A stretch of 64,000 nucleotides of DNA, from positions 10,176,001-10,240,000 of the forward strand of contig CM073321.1 of the NCBI GenBank assembly GCA_037043015.1, read 5' to 3'. The DNA comes from Bryum argenteum (lineage: Eukaryota > Streptophyta > Bryopsida > Bryales > Bryaceae). Positions within the stretch are counted from its first letter, which is position 1; every line of letters begins with the position of its first letter. Positions 1 through 11,065 of the stretch are shown piece after piece. The position numbers and the translations under genes are program-made. The notes below the pieces were generated by a model. That model did not search any database and had not been told where the DNA came from. It worked only from the letters and a program-made list of their open reading frames with translations.

Positions 1-258
1 GGAAATGTGGTTGGCTGTCGGCTACTGGTCGACTGATGAGGGTCGATCAGCTGTCGACTCGGCAAAGGCTGTTCCGCGGTTCCCAATGTGTCCGGATAGG
101 ACATTGGTCCGCTACCCATGAAGCGGGCTAGTCGGAAAGCCAAGAATGCCTGCTGGTTTTGTAATCGCATAATCTCGGCCTGTTGGTCATACAACGTGTC
201 CATCGATGTGTCACGAGGTGCGTACCTGGCATGTGCGCTCGACGGGCGCGGTAGGAGT
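1..258 (-). pseudogene. gag-like frame, distal part (open at window edge)
   Basis: The minus strand is open from the CACTA insertion site to position 1 and reads a polar, Gln/Ser/Pro-rich protein with a short Gln-rich helix (around LYDQQAEIMRLQNQQAF). Removing the CACTA element and one target copy puts this frame in register with the frame at 3842-4170, so both are halves of one gag-like gene. Similar low-complexity N-terminal regions are common in gypsy gag proteins, but no capsid or zinc-knuckle motif is visible here. Confidence 0.55.
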
Positions 259-294
259 ATGCATTATAAGAAACTTGTGTTTTTAATGATGTTG

Positions 295-1105
295 TAAATG
301 ATGTCTAAGAAGACATCGTAGACATTAATTCGGATGTCTTATAGACGATAAGACATTCTAGACATGACAGATGTCTAAGCAGACTTCTAAAAAGACAGGA
401 AAATGTCTTAAGATCGAAGATGTCTTAAGGTAATTTTGGAAGGGTAAAAAGTGTGCCACGTTGGTGCCACGTAGATGACACATCAGCTTGAATTCAACGG
501 GCAGTGCCACATGGGGATGAAATTCATCATGATGTGGAATTTAACATGGTCCCATGAAAGATGACATGGCGGCGCCAGAATCCCACATGAACCCGAGAAA
601 ATCCGACGTGGCACCCGGGAATATCCGACGTCGCACACGGGAAAAGTTGACGTGGACTTGGAAAAATGACATGGCATGCCACGTCAGCATATTGCGGAGG
701 TTTTATGCTCCTATCATGATAGTTTTAGACATCCGTTAAGACAACTTAAATGTCTTGCAAGACATCTTAGATGTTGTACAAGATGTCTTGCAAGATGTAT
801 GCAATGTCTTACAAAATATCTTAAAAGACAATTTTTATGTCTTATAAGATGTTTCCAGTTTGTAGAATGATGTTTACGTTGATGTCCTTATTAAGTTTGT
901 GATGTTTGCTCAGATGTTTGTAGCGACATCCCCTAGGACATCGATGTGAACGTTTTGTGTTAAACATGATGATTGCAACAGTGTTACTATTGATGTTTTT
1001 TGGGCATATGAAAGGACATCTAGGATGACATTTTTAGATGTTTATATAGTCATCAGATCTGTAATCCACAGACGTCTCACATAACATCAGCTGTAAACAC
1101 TGTCA
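295..1105. repeat. Left subterminal repeats of the CACTA element
   Basis: Short AGACATC and GATGTCT words recur every 10-30 bp in both orientations, often as inverted pairs such as GATGTCTAAGAAGACATC. In CACTA elements such subterminal motifs are the usual transposase-binding sites; here that role is inferred. Small open frames in this stretch are encoded by the repeats and look spurious. Confidence 0.75.
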
Positions 1106-2934
1106 CATCAAAAAGTATGAATCAAACATATATTGCTTAGGTCATTAAAACCTCATATAACACAAACTAGAATATTTACTAATACGTCTGAGTGTCAACA
1201 ACTACGATATACTACGCACCCACAATTTGAACTCCGTAAGTCCCTCCACTTCCATCGCTTGCTGTCGATACCCGTATGATCATGTGCATGTCCCGCCGCT
1301 ACACATATTCAATAAGCCAATATCAACTGCATTTAAAGAAAGGTTTGTAAAGGTGAAAAAATTCTGATTTAATTCCATTTAATTGCACTACCTAGGTTGA
1401 GATGGTTTACTTCCTAACCTCAAGATATCGACACAGTTAGACATTCTTGCAAACATCTGCTTAGACATTTCTTCAGACATCCTTCTAGACATCATTAAAA
1501 ACAACGTTATAGACATCTATACATACATCTGTTCCACTCACCTACAAGCACGCATGTCGCTTCGCGGCCTCAAATCGTGCTCGCTGCCCCGACCCCTTAT
1601 GTCCGACCTTCCAAAATAGAATTCCATCAACACATTTAGACATCGTCATAGACATGCTCTAAGACATCTTCTACAACAAATCAAATACTACAAGTACTAG
1701 GGTTTCCTTCACAACAAATCAAATTTTACAAGACCTAGGGTTTCTTGTACAAGATGCTTTTGAAATCCAGTACCTCTTAAGTAGCAAATCTTAGCCACAT
1801 GAAGAAGGAAACCTACTCTTGAAAGCTATTGGAATTCTACAAATACTATTCTCTTATTGTGTTAACAATCATTCTGAAACTGAATGGAAACAATTTCGAA
1901 ATCCTCTATACTTTAAACACAAACTCTATGGAAAAACTAAGGGGCAAAAATGAGCTTTGTAATTATGACTTAACTATGGCAACAGCAACAAACCCTAGCC
2001 ACATGAAGAAGCAAACCTCAGCCTCTACACTCCAAACACTAACTCTTTGAAAAATGAAGGCAAAAATGAGCTTCGTGCGGCCTCTAATTCTACTTAAAGG
2101 TCTCATGACCTAACTATGGCGGCGGCAGCAAACCCTAGCCGCCTCTGTTCATCCATTGAAGTCAATGAAAATCATCCCTGTAGATGATTCTGGATGCTGT
2201 CATAGATGTCATCTTCGACATCTTCATAGACATCATGTTAGACATTTTCATAAACGTCATCTTAGACATCCCTGCAGACATTATCATAAACATCTGATGA
2301 CATCTTCAGGGTTTCAATCACAACATATTAACTATAAAAGGTTGTTTGTTTTCCCTCACAACAAATCAAATACCAGATGCTTTAAAGTTCTTTCCACAAC
2401 AAAGCACATATTGTAAGTCTTAGAGTTTCTTCCACAACAAATCAAATAATCTTTATTGATAGAAAAAGTGTGGAATTACAATCATGAGACTATTTATAGT
2501 CTTCTATGGTGATAGGCTCTCTTTTAAACTCTCAACTACCTTTTATTTCTACCCTAATTAACTTTCCAACTAACTTTCTTAATACTACTTCTATTCTTGA
2601 ATTGTCTCCTAAACTGTATTAAATAGCTACTTTCATGAATTCATATTTCTTGTAAATTTGCTTTACTTTGTATAATATTGGTTGTTAATGATAGAGTAAT
2701 GTATACTCTTGCCATTAGACTATAATAATCTAATCTATAAGTAATCAATAATATTTAATTCCTTCTTGAAGTAAGCCAAAAAACATTGTTTATTGTTTTT
2801 ATTTTCTTATTATATTTTCTTTAAGTATTTGAGGATTACCCCAATCAGAGACCCGCGCCAATGGAGGACAAGCAGTAAGAGAAAAAGTTGATAGTATTCT
2901 TTAAAAGACTCTTAAGTACTGCCGCTTTTTAGTA
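1106..2934. other. CACTA element interior without a recognisable gene
   Basis: This stretch is AT-rich and holds no frame with a recognisable domain. A phrase around AACCCTAGCCACATGAAG is present at about 1790, 1990 and, degenerately, 2130, so the interior contains old internal duplications. Scattered AGACATC words occur at 1440-1660 and 2200-2300. Confidence 0.6.
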
Positions 2935-3835
2935 AATGACGTCTAGGAGGATGTCGTGCAAAACATCTTCATAGACATCCAAGTAGATGTCTACGTGGAC
3001 ATTCATGCCTGACTGTAGTTATGGTAAGTTGGACATCGTGTTAGACATCCGACTAAATGTTGAATGACTTGTCAACTGGTCTGACGTGGAGTTTTTGATG
3101 CCATGTAGATAAAGCGCTGTAAATAACTTTATTAATCTATGTCCACGTGTTTTTTGAGGATTAAATATCCACGAAATTACTTTTACTTTTTTTTTGGCAC
3201 CATTGTTATCTTATAGATATTATATTTTATATATAATATTTTTTAATATTTAAATATTTTTTAATCATAAAAAATTACAGAAGTATAATATTCTAATTTA
3301 TTTGAATATAATAAAAATTTACAAAATATATTTTTTATTGAAATATAATTATATATTTTAATACTTTTTTAAAAAAACATAACAATGAAAAAATAGTGAG
3401 AATAGCCTGAAATTAGTATTTTCAGTATTGCCACGTCACGTAATGTTTTAGCAAGAGAGAAAAAAAAAAAAAAAAAAAAAAAAGTGTGATGTTTTTTTTT
3501 CTACTTTTGAAAACTGCTGCCCATTTACCTACTATTTTAACATTAGAAATGCTTTTTACCCTGTCTACCAGTAAATTTTGGTCGTTTTTACCTTGCTGGT
3601 CCGAAATCCCTTGCCAACGTGGCAGTTTGATGTCTATCAAGATGTCTTCAAAGACATCCATGTCTTCACCAACTTTTTTTTGTTTGGTGATGTCTTCATG
3701 CCCCCCCAATCCAAAATGTGCCCGTTAGACGTACAGACATCCTCCCGTCTTCGAAGACATCTTTTAAGACAGTAAGACATCACAAAATACATTAGACATT
3801 ACACAAGACATCACAAAAAACAGGGTTTTCTTATA
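2935..3835. repeat. Right subterminal repeats of the CACTA element
   Basis: The same AGACATC/GATGTCT words as on the left side are concentrated at 2940-3050 and 3620-3830. Between them lie an AT-rich stretch (3180-3400) and a 23-bp homopolymer A run near 3460-3483. Confidence 0.7.
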
Positions 3836-3841
3836 GTGATG

Positions 3842-4170
3842 GTCTCTGGTGGAAATGGATCGCCAGGGGACGGCTGTCGAGAAGTCGGTTCTCTTCCGCG
3901 GCTGTGCGGTTGAGACGCCGATGTTGGTGACGGCGAGGAAGTCGGGCATGGCGGGTCGACATCCGTGGGGTGTGGCGAATGTGCCATGTTGGTGGTGTGA
4001 CTTCCGCCGACTGGTGCTAAATTGTCGGGTCGAACGATTACCACGGGCCGTGAAGTCGTTGAGGGTTGCAGAATTTTGGAGTTCGCGTAAAGTCTGCGGA
4101 TTACGGAGTTGGTCAGTGGTGATTTCCAGGGGGTCCGGGCGCCGCTTGCTCGCGTGTGCTTACTTGACAT
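3842..4170 (-). pseudogene. gag-like frame, N-terminal part, interrupted by the CACTA element
   Basis: The frame starts at an ATG at 4170 on the minus strand, about 530 bp inside the LTR, as expected for the first gag codon. It is Ser/Pro/Thr/Arg-rich and ends artificially a few codons inside the CACTA terminus. The codon phase at the insertion site matches the continuation at 258-1. No zinc knuckle is visible. A retrotransposon structural protein is the most economical reading because of its position behind an LTR. Confidence 0.55.
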
Positions 4171-4703
4171 AGTCTGGCCACGTGTCGGTTCTCAGATCTA
4201 GATCTAGATCTGGATCTGGATCGTGATTGGGATTGGGATTGTAGATCTAGATCTGAATCCGAATTGGGAATTTGAATGAAGGGGTTTCCGGAACGGAAGT
4301 GGGAGGGCTGCTTTAATCCGTTTCTGTATGGGGGTTCGCTATTTGCGCTTTGGGCAGGGCGAAACCTCTTCCACGGACGGTGTTTGTGTGCAGGTGCTCA
4401 CGTTCACGCTGCGTCGACAGATCCGTCGACGATGTGGCGGGTTAGGATTTGAGGACTAGTGTGGTTTTCACGGCGGCGTGTAGGACGACGGTGTCTATGA
4501 ACATCGACAGGCAATGACGGACGGTTAGGGTCGCGTGTGTCTGGCGTGTAGCCGAGCTACTGCTGGGAGTGATGCATACAGACCGTCCGCGGCAAGACTG
4601 TCACACGATTCAGCTTGGGCGGGCACCACGGCGATAGGTACCCGATGGCAAGTTAGATCGTTTGACAAGGACAATACAGTAAAACTTAAGCATGGTCGCC
4701 AAA
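4171..4703 (-). other. Retrotransposon leader with AGATCT-rich tract and possible primer-binding site
   Basis: There is no gene in this stretch. A degenerate (AGATCT)n/(GGATCT)n tract lies at about 4192-4255. At the LTR border the minus strand reads TTTGGCGACCATGC, a plausible tRNA primer-binding site; the matching tRNA was not identified. Confidence 0.45.
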
Positions 4704-5300
4704 TGTTAGGGGCTCTTTTTAGAAGCAGTACCTAACAGTTTCAGCTTGGAAACTCGTCTAAACCAGGGGTAACTAGTGAGGTCGACTGTTCTACCACGTA
4801 GAAATCTACTCACTAGATATCTTGGAAACACACAACAAGTAGGACTTAGATCAACAAGGACTCGCTAAGTCGACTTTATTCTTAGTCGAGTTCTGGATAC
4901 TCTCATAACCTTGGATTACTACAACAACCAAATAGACTAGACATACTCGACTAGTTGAGTTGATCACAAGCAAGAAACAAAGTATAAAGACAAGAGGCGG
5001 CTGCTTGGAAGAAAGAACAAAACATTAGTTATAATTAAAATCCACCCCCTTCTACTTGAAGAAGGGATACATATAGTCCTAGGCCTGACGGGATTGTCAG
5101 GCCTAGTCTACTTGATCCGGTCGGATCGACCCTGTCAGTTGACCTGCAGTGTCGGTTGACTAGTCGGCTGCCTAGGTCGGGTATCGACTGCTTATTTCTT
5201 CCAACTTTACCTCGGACATCAACCGGGTATCTAATACCGACCGGGTGTCGACCTAGCCAAAGTTAACCTAAGGGAATATTTGGAGAATATTCGGTTAACA
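4704..5300 (-). repeat. Long terminal repeat (597 bp)
   Basis: The block is bounded by inverted TGTTA...TAACA, the usual TG...CA LTR ends. It is followed on the inner side by the possible primer-binding site and leader. Only one LTR is in the window, so identity to a partner cannot be measured. Confidence 0.65.
5079..5106. repeat. Perfect 11-bp hairpin inside the LTR
   Basis: CTAGGCCTGAC at 5079-5089 is followed by a 6-base loop and its exact reverse complement at 5096-5106. On the minus strand this lies in the first half of the LTR. It could form a transcript hairpin; no function is shown. Confidence 0.6.
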
Positions 5301-5520
5301 CATTCCCATTCCACAGTTGTAGCCGAAGGCCTTGAAAATGGCTGGAGACTTTGGAGGTAGAAAGTTTATGTAGTCGCTCAACAGCCAAATCTAGATCTTT
5401 GTTTTTGAAGGTACTGTAGTGTCTGTTGAGCTGCTTGGTAGATAAAAAAGTGATGTTAAGGGCAACGAATGATTAAAGAGAGACTATTGAACTTGAATAG
5501 TCTACAAGTGAACATGTACA

Positions 5521-6931
5521 TCTTGTTCCCAGACCAAGCCATTCGCCGGATTGGCGATTGCAACCATCTTGTCGAACCTTTGGCCACGCCAAAACTTGAC
5601 AGTCTTTGTGATTGGCTTCTCCATAGCACTCTAGACTCCATAGCCAGTCCTCTCACTTTCGGGCATGGTCTGGTAATAAGTCGAGCAAGCAGTATCCGAG
5701 GCTGCAGCGCACTGTCTCTGCACGACAACAGTTAAGATGTTTGAAAACAATTATAACAAGCATAATACGCAATTGATAAGTGAATTAACGTTAGAAATAC
5801 ATACCGCATAAACGACTTTAACGAAAATATCCATCGTAAATGGATATCATGATGGTGTTCGTGGTTTATACTCCAAACAAATATTGTAATGCTGTTTACT
5901 AATGAGCATTTGAAAAGCAGAAAGCCTGAATTGGCCGAAAGTCCGAATTCTTTGCAACTTAGCAATGAGATTGTCTTGGACATGATCGTGTTCCATTGAC
6001 CTATGTGAAACAAAACAATGATTAAAAGCTTATTTCTCGAATAAAATGAGATTAAAATCATTGATTCAAATGACAACAACACTTACCAGTTGACATTGTT
6101 GATGGCGTTGAGGAGCTTCGAGCATTGTCCACGTTCGTCGAGCATAATGCAGTCAACAGAAATGTACCAGTAAGGATTTGTGGAATGGTATTTTTTGATA
6201 TAGCCCATCCAAGCCGTCACACGGTGATTGCCTTCATACACATAGAAGTATTTGTTTCGAAACTGATGGAGATCAAGATCAGCAGACAAATATTCTTCGA
6301 ACACGTCATTAACCGTCTTCCATAGCGGGTTCGACCAAATGTTTTCGTCTTCTCGGACCATTGAGTCCTTAATGTTGACGTCGAAAGGAGACACGTACAA
6401 GACTCAATCTCCATCACGATACCCTTTTACGAACTCGTTTGCTAGCATCTCCACGTCAGAACTGACTATCTGGCGCACCTTCGGGTAGATCTTGAGTCAA
6501 CAAAGTGGAATCATGAGACGAAATTTCTTAATCGGTTTGGTGTGAAGGTCAATGAGGACTTTGTTGTAGTCACTCTTCTGTAGCAACCTCATCTCATTTG
6601 CACTCCACATGGGGTTCTTCTTCTCCTAGTGAGTAGGCATGTGAACGATGCCAAGTTCAACCTTACCAGGAGGCTCGGCGAGGTGTTTGTCGTTCGAATA
6701 CAGTGCTACTTCAGTCGCCTCTCTTGTCGTGCCTTCATCCTCAACAGGTTGATTAGACTCAATTGTGTGCTGATCAGGGGATGGGGCATCCGAAGAAACA
6801 TCGTCATCCAAATCAACAAAGTCAGGGATAATAGGTTGCTGATTCAGTTGGGGAGTACTTGACTCCTTCTCCACGGGTGCACTCGATGAAGGTGATACTT
6901 GCTCGGGCACAGGAACCTCGCATAACGTCAT
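5521..6931 (-). pseudogene. ParB-like/MTase-like family, copy 1 (5'/middle exons only)
   Basis: Three exon blocks match copy 2 downstream. The exon at about 6931-6087 runs from an acidic linker ending GIVHMPTH to a block containing the motif YEGNHRVTAW and ending at donor GTAAGT. A small exon near 5805 encodes FTMDIFVKVVYA. The exon at 5717-5521 encodes GQRFDKMVAIAN. Frames carry stops at several places (TAG after HMPTH, two TGA, and TAG in place of a conserved Trp before SAMEK). GNHRVTA resembles the DGxxR/GxxR motif of ParB/sulfiredoxin folds. The methyltransferase-like 3' exons seen in copy 2 are missing; the LTR element begins about 220 bp further on, so this copy is truncated as well as decayed. 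Confidence 0.7.
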
Positions 6932-7091
6932 CTGAAAGAATAGTGAGCGGAGCAAATAATGAATAAGTATTGGAAATTAACAAAATATTCAAATGGTCAT
7001 ATCATAAATTACGTGTTTAGTAGAACTTAGTCACGTGAGTGCAAACATATACTAGTAGTAATTGCAAACAAAGTCAAGAACTCAATAGTAA

Positions 7092-7165
7092 TCTTAGCAA
7101 TTCTAGATGAACGTCTAGGTGTAAAAATCGTCCTTGGCTCTAGCCTTCGAACGACGGGGGGAAAC
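7092..7165 (-). pseudogene. Remnant of the upstream basic exon of copy 1
   Basis: The minus strand reads a short basic stretch (RRSKARAKDDFYT) with two stops that aligns in place with the basic C-terminus of the exon at 12494-12730 (KARRIEAKALASVAPRR). Similarity stops at about 7165, where a GTGAGCG-repeat sequence begins, so the rest of the exon was removed or displaced. Confidence 0.4.
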
Positions 7166-8222
7166 CACCGATGTGAGCGTTGAGCGGTGAGCAGTTGGCC
7201 GTGAGCGGTAAAGTTTGAGCGGTAAGAAAGTAAAAAATAAAAAGTTAATGCCCTATTACCATGGAATGGGTGGTTCTGAAATTTTGAAATGGTTATTTTT
7301 AGGCATAAAAGTACCCAAAACTGTGGATATAGGTCCTTTATCCATTTCTTTTACGGTATGGTATTGAGGTCATACAATATTTCATATATATACACATTTG
7401 CAAGTTCAAATAAAAGTTAATTAAATTTTGGGCTGGCATCATCATGTGTAACCAATACAATTCAAACCATATACAAAATCTAAACCAAAATTCTGGATGG
7501 CCCTTTAGGTATTCAATAAGTTTATTTTACCAATTTTAATATTTGGAGACTAATTAGGGCTGACGTCATCAATTTCCTACTACACTTGTCAGAATTTTAT
7601 GTATATGCTTCGGTTTCTATAATCTGTAATTTTTGACTACAGGTCGTCTTTCCGTCTCTCCTTGTAAGGTGTACAGAAAGACATTCACGTGGCATTGTAG
7701 TGGTCCGAGTTCGATTCTCCTCGACCTCGTTTGAGCGTTGCATTGCGTCTTAAAGCAGCTATCCTGAGCTATACAAATACTGGACTATAGCCCCTACCAA
7801 CATTGGCAAGATTCAATCACTCCAATGGAAAATAAAAAAACCTTCTGAAACTTTTAATCTGCATTGAGTTTAGAACTTAAACATTAAGATGCCTTGAAAT
7901 TGGAGTTGAAGAAGCTACATCAAAATTAGGGCTGAGGTCACTATTAAAGGCAAGCATGGCTTTAGATCACATTGTATTGAGATACTTAGAGTAATACTTG
8001 AAGCACTTAGTGTAGCTTAAGCTATAAACGATAATCACGATAAATAAAAGTATAAAACCGTATATATTGAAATACACATATAGATAGTATATAAGTAATA
8101 AATCATGGTAAACTACGAATGTATGGCGCTACCATGTCCAGTACCTATGTGAAAACAGATCACACACTAGGCTGAAGGTGTACTACCATTAAAGTGCTGA
8201 TCACACTCATCAGCCTCAAAGT
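7166..8222. other. Intergenic, no supported gene; GTGAGCG-type repeat at its left edge
   Basis: At 7170-7225 the phrase GTGAGCGTTGAGCGGTGAGC is followed by related copies. The same phrase occurs at about 62247, both times followed by AT-rich sequence, suggesting a dispersed repeat edge. The rest is AT-rich and lacks long frames. A B-box-like word (GAGTTCGATTCTC) occurs near 7710. Confidence 0.4.
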
Positions 8223-8403
8223 CTATAAACTTAAGCTATAACGTCTATAACGTAGACATGGAGTGTCAGACAAAATAGAAGATGGAGCTTGAACAAACTC
8301 TTGAGCAAGACGCTCAGCGTACGATGATAGGCTGAATGTTGATGGAAGGCTATTGTAGAGATGAGCGTTGCGAGTCAATCGCTCTTTCAGACCTGCAATC
8401 CTA
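8223..8403 (-). pseudogene. Possible 3'-terminal exon of copy 2
   Basis: After a plausible acceptor (CTTGTAG) the minus strand is open for about 60 codons (IAGLKERLTRNAHLYNSLPS...) to a TAG. It lies directly downstream of the methyltransferase-like exons, but a phase-compatible donor was not found and the previous exon ends in its own stop. It may instead be an unrelated short frame. Confidence 0.3.
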
Positions 8404-8478
8404 CAAGTACAAGGAAAGTCAATACTACTCATTTGTAAGTGCGTAATTTAAAATCGTGAAAGAGATTACAAGGTGGTA

Positions 8479-9025
8479 TTATGCACCAACGAACTTTCGT
8501 GGCTTCTTCACGACCGGTTCGTCAGAGTCATAATCTGTGGGAGGGGCTCATTCTCCACTTTCTTCATCACCGAGAGGACCATTCTTGTAATCCGCTAGTA
8601 CACCATCAAAGATTGCTTTGTCAGGTTCCATAGCGATGAAGTGTCCGTTGGAGCGCGCGCAAGCAATTACAGATGCATCTAAAAAATCAGAAGCCCATGT
8701 TAGAAATGCGAAATGTATAAACGAATTCTAATGTAGTGTTTACGGAAATATTACCTGTACTTGCGCTCCAATCGAAGACTATATGTCCATCGTCCGTGAG
8801 ACAATCCACAAAACATTAAATGAAGGAGAGGTCCTTCTCTCGTGAGCCTCGCCATGGCGTACCGTCCGGAGGATAAGGCAATGTCTCTTTGTCTGCAAAG
8901 TTACAGAGGTGGTCTTCCTCATCAGGTACGATTGCCACACATCCGTATGCGTGAGCCACTTGCCGAGTTTGGAACTTCGAAAGATACTCTTTTCGAACAT
9001 AGACTTTGAGATGGAAGCAGTGAGT
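8479..9025 (-). pseudogene. Copy 2, methyltransferase-like 3' exons (motif I region)
   Basis: Exon 9025-8755 is preceded by acceptor TTTTGCAG and ends at donor GTAATA. Exon 8678-8479 follows acceptor TTTTTTAG. Spliced, they read GHIVFDWSASTDASVIACA, then SNGHFIAMEPDKAIFDGVL, then a short acidic/basic tail. This matches the pattern of motif I of beta-class N4/N6 DNA methyltransferases, where a G-rich VLDPFAGSGTT-like loop is followed by a strand ending in an acidic residue and the motif I region comes after motif IV. The Gly-rich loop is altered to DWSAST. A TAA follows DLSFI and a TGA follows DEESGE, so the copy is broken. Confidence 0.6.
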
Positions 9026-9116
9026 CTGCAAAACGCAAGTATAAATACGTCAACATACAAGCATAGAAGGCAATAATCATGAATTGTGAAATTGGAAACT
9101 AGAATCTGCTGTGTAC

Positions 9117-9464
9117 CACTTTTGGTTTAGGTACGGTAGAGGCCATAGGGAGGGGATGATATCCCCACCAGTCTCGAACAAGACGAAAACCATACGTATG
9201 GGACTCAAAATCGAGAGTACGCTCGATTCTACGACATTTTGGATGCATCAGAAGAATGGCTCCAAGGTCAGTCTAATGATATGTGGCAAAGAAGAAGAGG
9301 CTCTCAAAGTAGTTTTTGTCACACCGGTTCCAGGATGGAATTTCTGTTGGAAACACACCTGGTACAGGCAAGTTCTCTGGAGCGTCTACAAAAATGAGAT
9401 CAGTCCCTGGATGCTTGGGATTATACTCCATCGCAGTACACGTGTACTTTCGGTCTTTTCCAAC
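9117..9464 (-). pseudogene. Copy 2, methyltransferase-like exon (motif IV region)
   Basis: The exon is bounded by acceptor ATCTCAG and donor GTACACAG on the minus strand. It reads GTDLIFVDAPENLPVPG, then a hydrophobic strand FESLFFFATYH, one TAG, and AILLMHPKCRR...DWWGYHPLPMAS. The first block has the form of motif IV of DNA amino-methyltransferases (DLIxxDPPY), with DAPE in place of DPPY. It precedes the motif I-like exon, so the order is that of permuted (beta-class) enzymes. Loss of the DPPY core suggests no catalysis, if the assignment is right. Confidence 0.6.
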
Positions 9465-9560
9465 CTGAGATACAAGTCAATTATTAGATAATGGCTAATA
9501 GATTTATAAGTACAAAATAGAAGTACAAAGATTATAAATGACAATTGTACGAAATAATAC

Positions 9561-10356
9561 CTTCTTGATGTCGTCGACGATATCGAGGATTTGCAAATCC
9601 TAGTATCCAGTCTTCAACGATTGATGAACCAAATCTCCAATGTTCCCCTTCTCGAGATACATAGGCAGAGTGACTGTAATTTTTGACGAGGAGCTGCTAC
9701 CAATGTGATTGGGTTTCAGAAGAGGGCGTTTGGCAAAAATTGGCTGGCCGAGGCGACGTGGGGACTGCTGCGAGTTGTGGTCAACGGTGAATGATTGAGG
9801 AGGGGACCCAGCATTCGTAAGTCCACCTGTAGAAAGCTGAGTCAATCTTGCACCGCGTCGCATGGCATTGTTTGTTGCCCCCTCTGAAGCTTGAGTCAGA
9901 TGAGATTCTTCTGGCCCTGCAATGTCTTCTGGGAGGGGAGCATTTTCTATGGATTCTTGCTCAAGATCTACAACAGGCTCCGCAATAGCGTTGCGTCGCA
10001 TCCTATTTGCAGGAGACTTGGGCACTGCAACTGGTGAAGAAGGAGAAGAGATTGGATCAGATGCGACTGGTAAAATGGATAGGTCATTATTGACATCGTC
10101 GTCAATTTCCATCGGTGCAGAGTAAACTAGGTTTGAAGCGAGATTCCAAAGAAGATGCTTCTCTTCCTTGTGCACGTAGTTGTCGTCGCACTCAAGAAAC
10201 CATCCACCGGTCGTCAATTGGGAGTTAGTAAATCGCTCTTCTTGGACTGAGGAGAAAAAGCTGCGGGGATCATTCGTGACTGAAACGTCCTCGAAGTCCA
10301 TTGGAATGGAGAACGAAGCTAATGCTCCCTTGGCAACGAGCTTTTGTTTTAAGTAC
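9561..10356 (-). pseudogene. Copy 2, long linker exon
   Basis: The exon runs from acceptor TTTTGTAG at 10356 to donor GTATTA at 9561. It encodes a conserved start (YLKQKLVAKGALASFSIPMD), a block GGWFLECDDNYVHKEEKHLLWNLAS, and a long acidic, Ser/Pro-rich disordered linker. It then reads KITVTLPMYLEKGNIGDLVH, one TAG (9600-9602), and DLQILDIVDDIKK up to the donor. It joins in phase to the motif IV exon. The folded start and end around a low-complexity middle suggest two small domains joined by a tether. I do not recognise them. Confidence 0.55.
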
Positions 10357-10442
10357 CTACAAAATAGTAAACAAATTAGATGGTGAAAACTGAACAAGTT
10401 GTACCAATTTTATTGATATTGACTAGTAAAATAGAAACATAC

Positions 10443-10959
10443 CGGAATAAAAGCCGCCTAATTGTAACTTTGCCCCTGGTAATCTTTTGAATATCTGAGC
10501 CTTTGATGACCTTTGGGCTTGCATTAGGACCAAGATAGTTGCCGAATGCTTTCTCCCATAAGAGTAACCTCCACTTCTCAACATACACTGATGGCTTTAG
10601 GACAACACTAGACCACTCAATGTTGAGGTTTTCGTTGTCAATGAGATATTGCAATTCACTTTGAAGTGATTGCTTGAGCTGTGAAAAAAGAAAATATGTT
10701 AAATATAAAAATACCATATGAACTCGAATTTAGTAAACACATAACAAAATAAGTTACATGTGCCCAAAGAGAAGCGCGATGTAGGAATGCAATCAAAGTT
10801 CTATCTTTCATTGGACGTTCTTCTAGAAAGCAAAAAGATCGTCGCACTTCGTCTGATGAGTTCCACCATTGGAGCTACTTTCCCTTGGAATCGAAGTGAA
10901 CACTGGTAGTGGCTACCATTTTTAAGCGATCGATTGTCATAGCAGGTTTCAAGTTCTTG
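10443..10959 (-). pseudogene. Copy 2, two middle exons of unknown fold
   Basis: Exon 10959-10758 reads LKPAMTIDRLKMVATTSVHF, a TAG, then LQWWNSSDEVRRSFCFLEER and ends at donor GTAACT. Exon 10678-10443 follows acceptor TTTTTCACAG and reads SLQSELQYLIDNENLNIEW...WEKAFGNYLGPNASPKVIKG...RRLLFR before donor GTATGT. Intron lengths are about 80 bp, typical of this locus. No known domain was recognised. Confidence 0.5.
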
Positions 10960-11065
10960 CTGTGATGAGATTAAATCTGCATATGAAATTCATAAGTAAG
11001 AATCGAGTTATGGAACATGATTACGAATAGAGTTATATGAAACCTGAAAGGGGTGCTTTTTTTAC

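Larger units (their letters stand above)
262..3838. mobile_element. Non-autonomous CACTA (CMC/EnSpm-type) DNA transposon, complete
   Basis: The right terminus, read inward on the minus strand, begins CACTATAAGAAAA. The left terminus begins CATTATAAGAAAC. They form an imperfect terminal inverted repeat that continues with similarity for about 30 bp. Both ends are flanked by the same 3-bp duplication ATG (259-261 and 3839-3841), the size expected for CACTA elements. Both ends carry dense subterminal AGACATC/GATGTCT repeats. The interior of 3577 bp has no transposase, so the element would depend on one supplied elsewhere. Strand is undefined without a transposase gene. Confidence 0.85.
1..5300 (-). 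mobile_element. LTR retrotransposon, 5' half, interrupted by a CACTA element
   Basis: A minus-strand element runs off the left edge. Its 5' LTR is at 4704-5300. Directly inside the LTR is a possible primer-binding site beginning TGGCGACCATGC on the minus strand. An untranslated leader follows, then a gag-like frame starting at 4170. That frame is split by the CACTA element at 262-3838 and resumes from 258 to position 1. No polymerase is inside the window, so the superfamily cannot be fixed. The base just outside the LTR (5301) begins CATTC, which would be one side of a 5-bp target duplication whose partner is off-window. Confidence 0.7.

Noticed and set aside
483..870. Short overlapping frames at the left end of the CACTA element
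   Set aside because: They consist of the AGACATC subterminal repeat read in different frames.
4194..4260. AGATCT tract as a regulatory element
   Set aside because: It is a simple-sequence tract in the retrotransposon leader with no positional support for regulation.
7690..7740. tRNA-like B box (GAGTTCGATTCTC), possible tRNA gene or SINE
   Set aside because: The T-stem does not pair properly and no A box or acceptor stem was found at the right distance.
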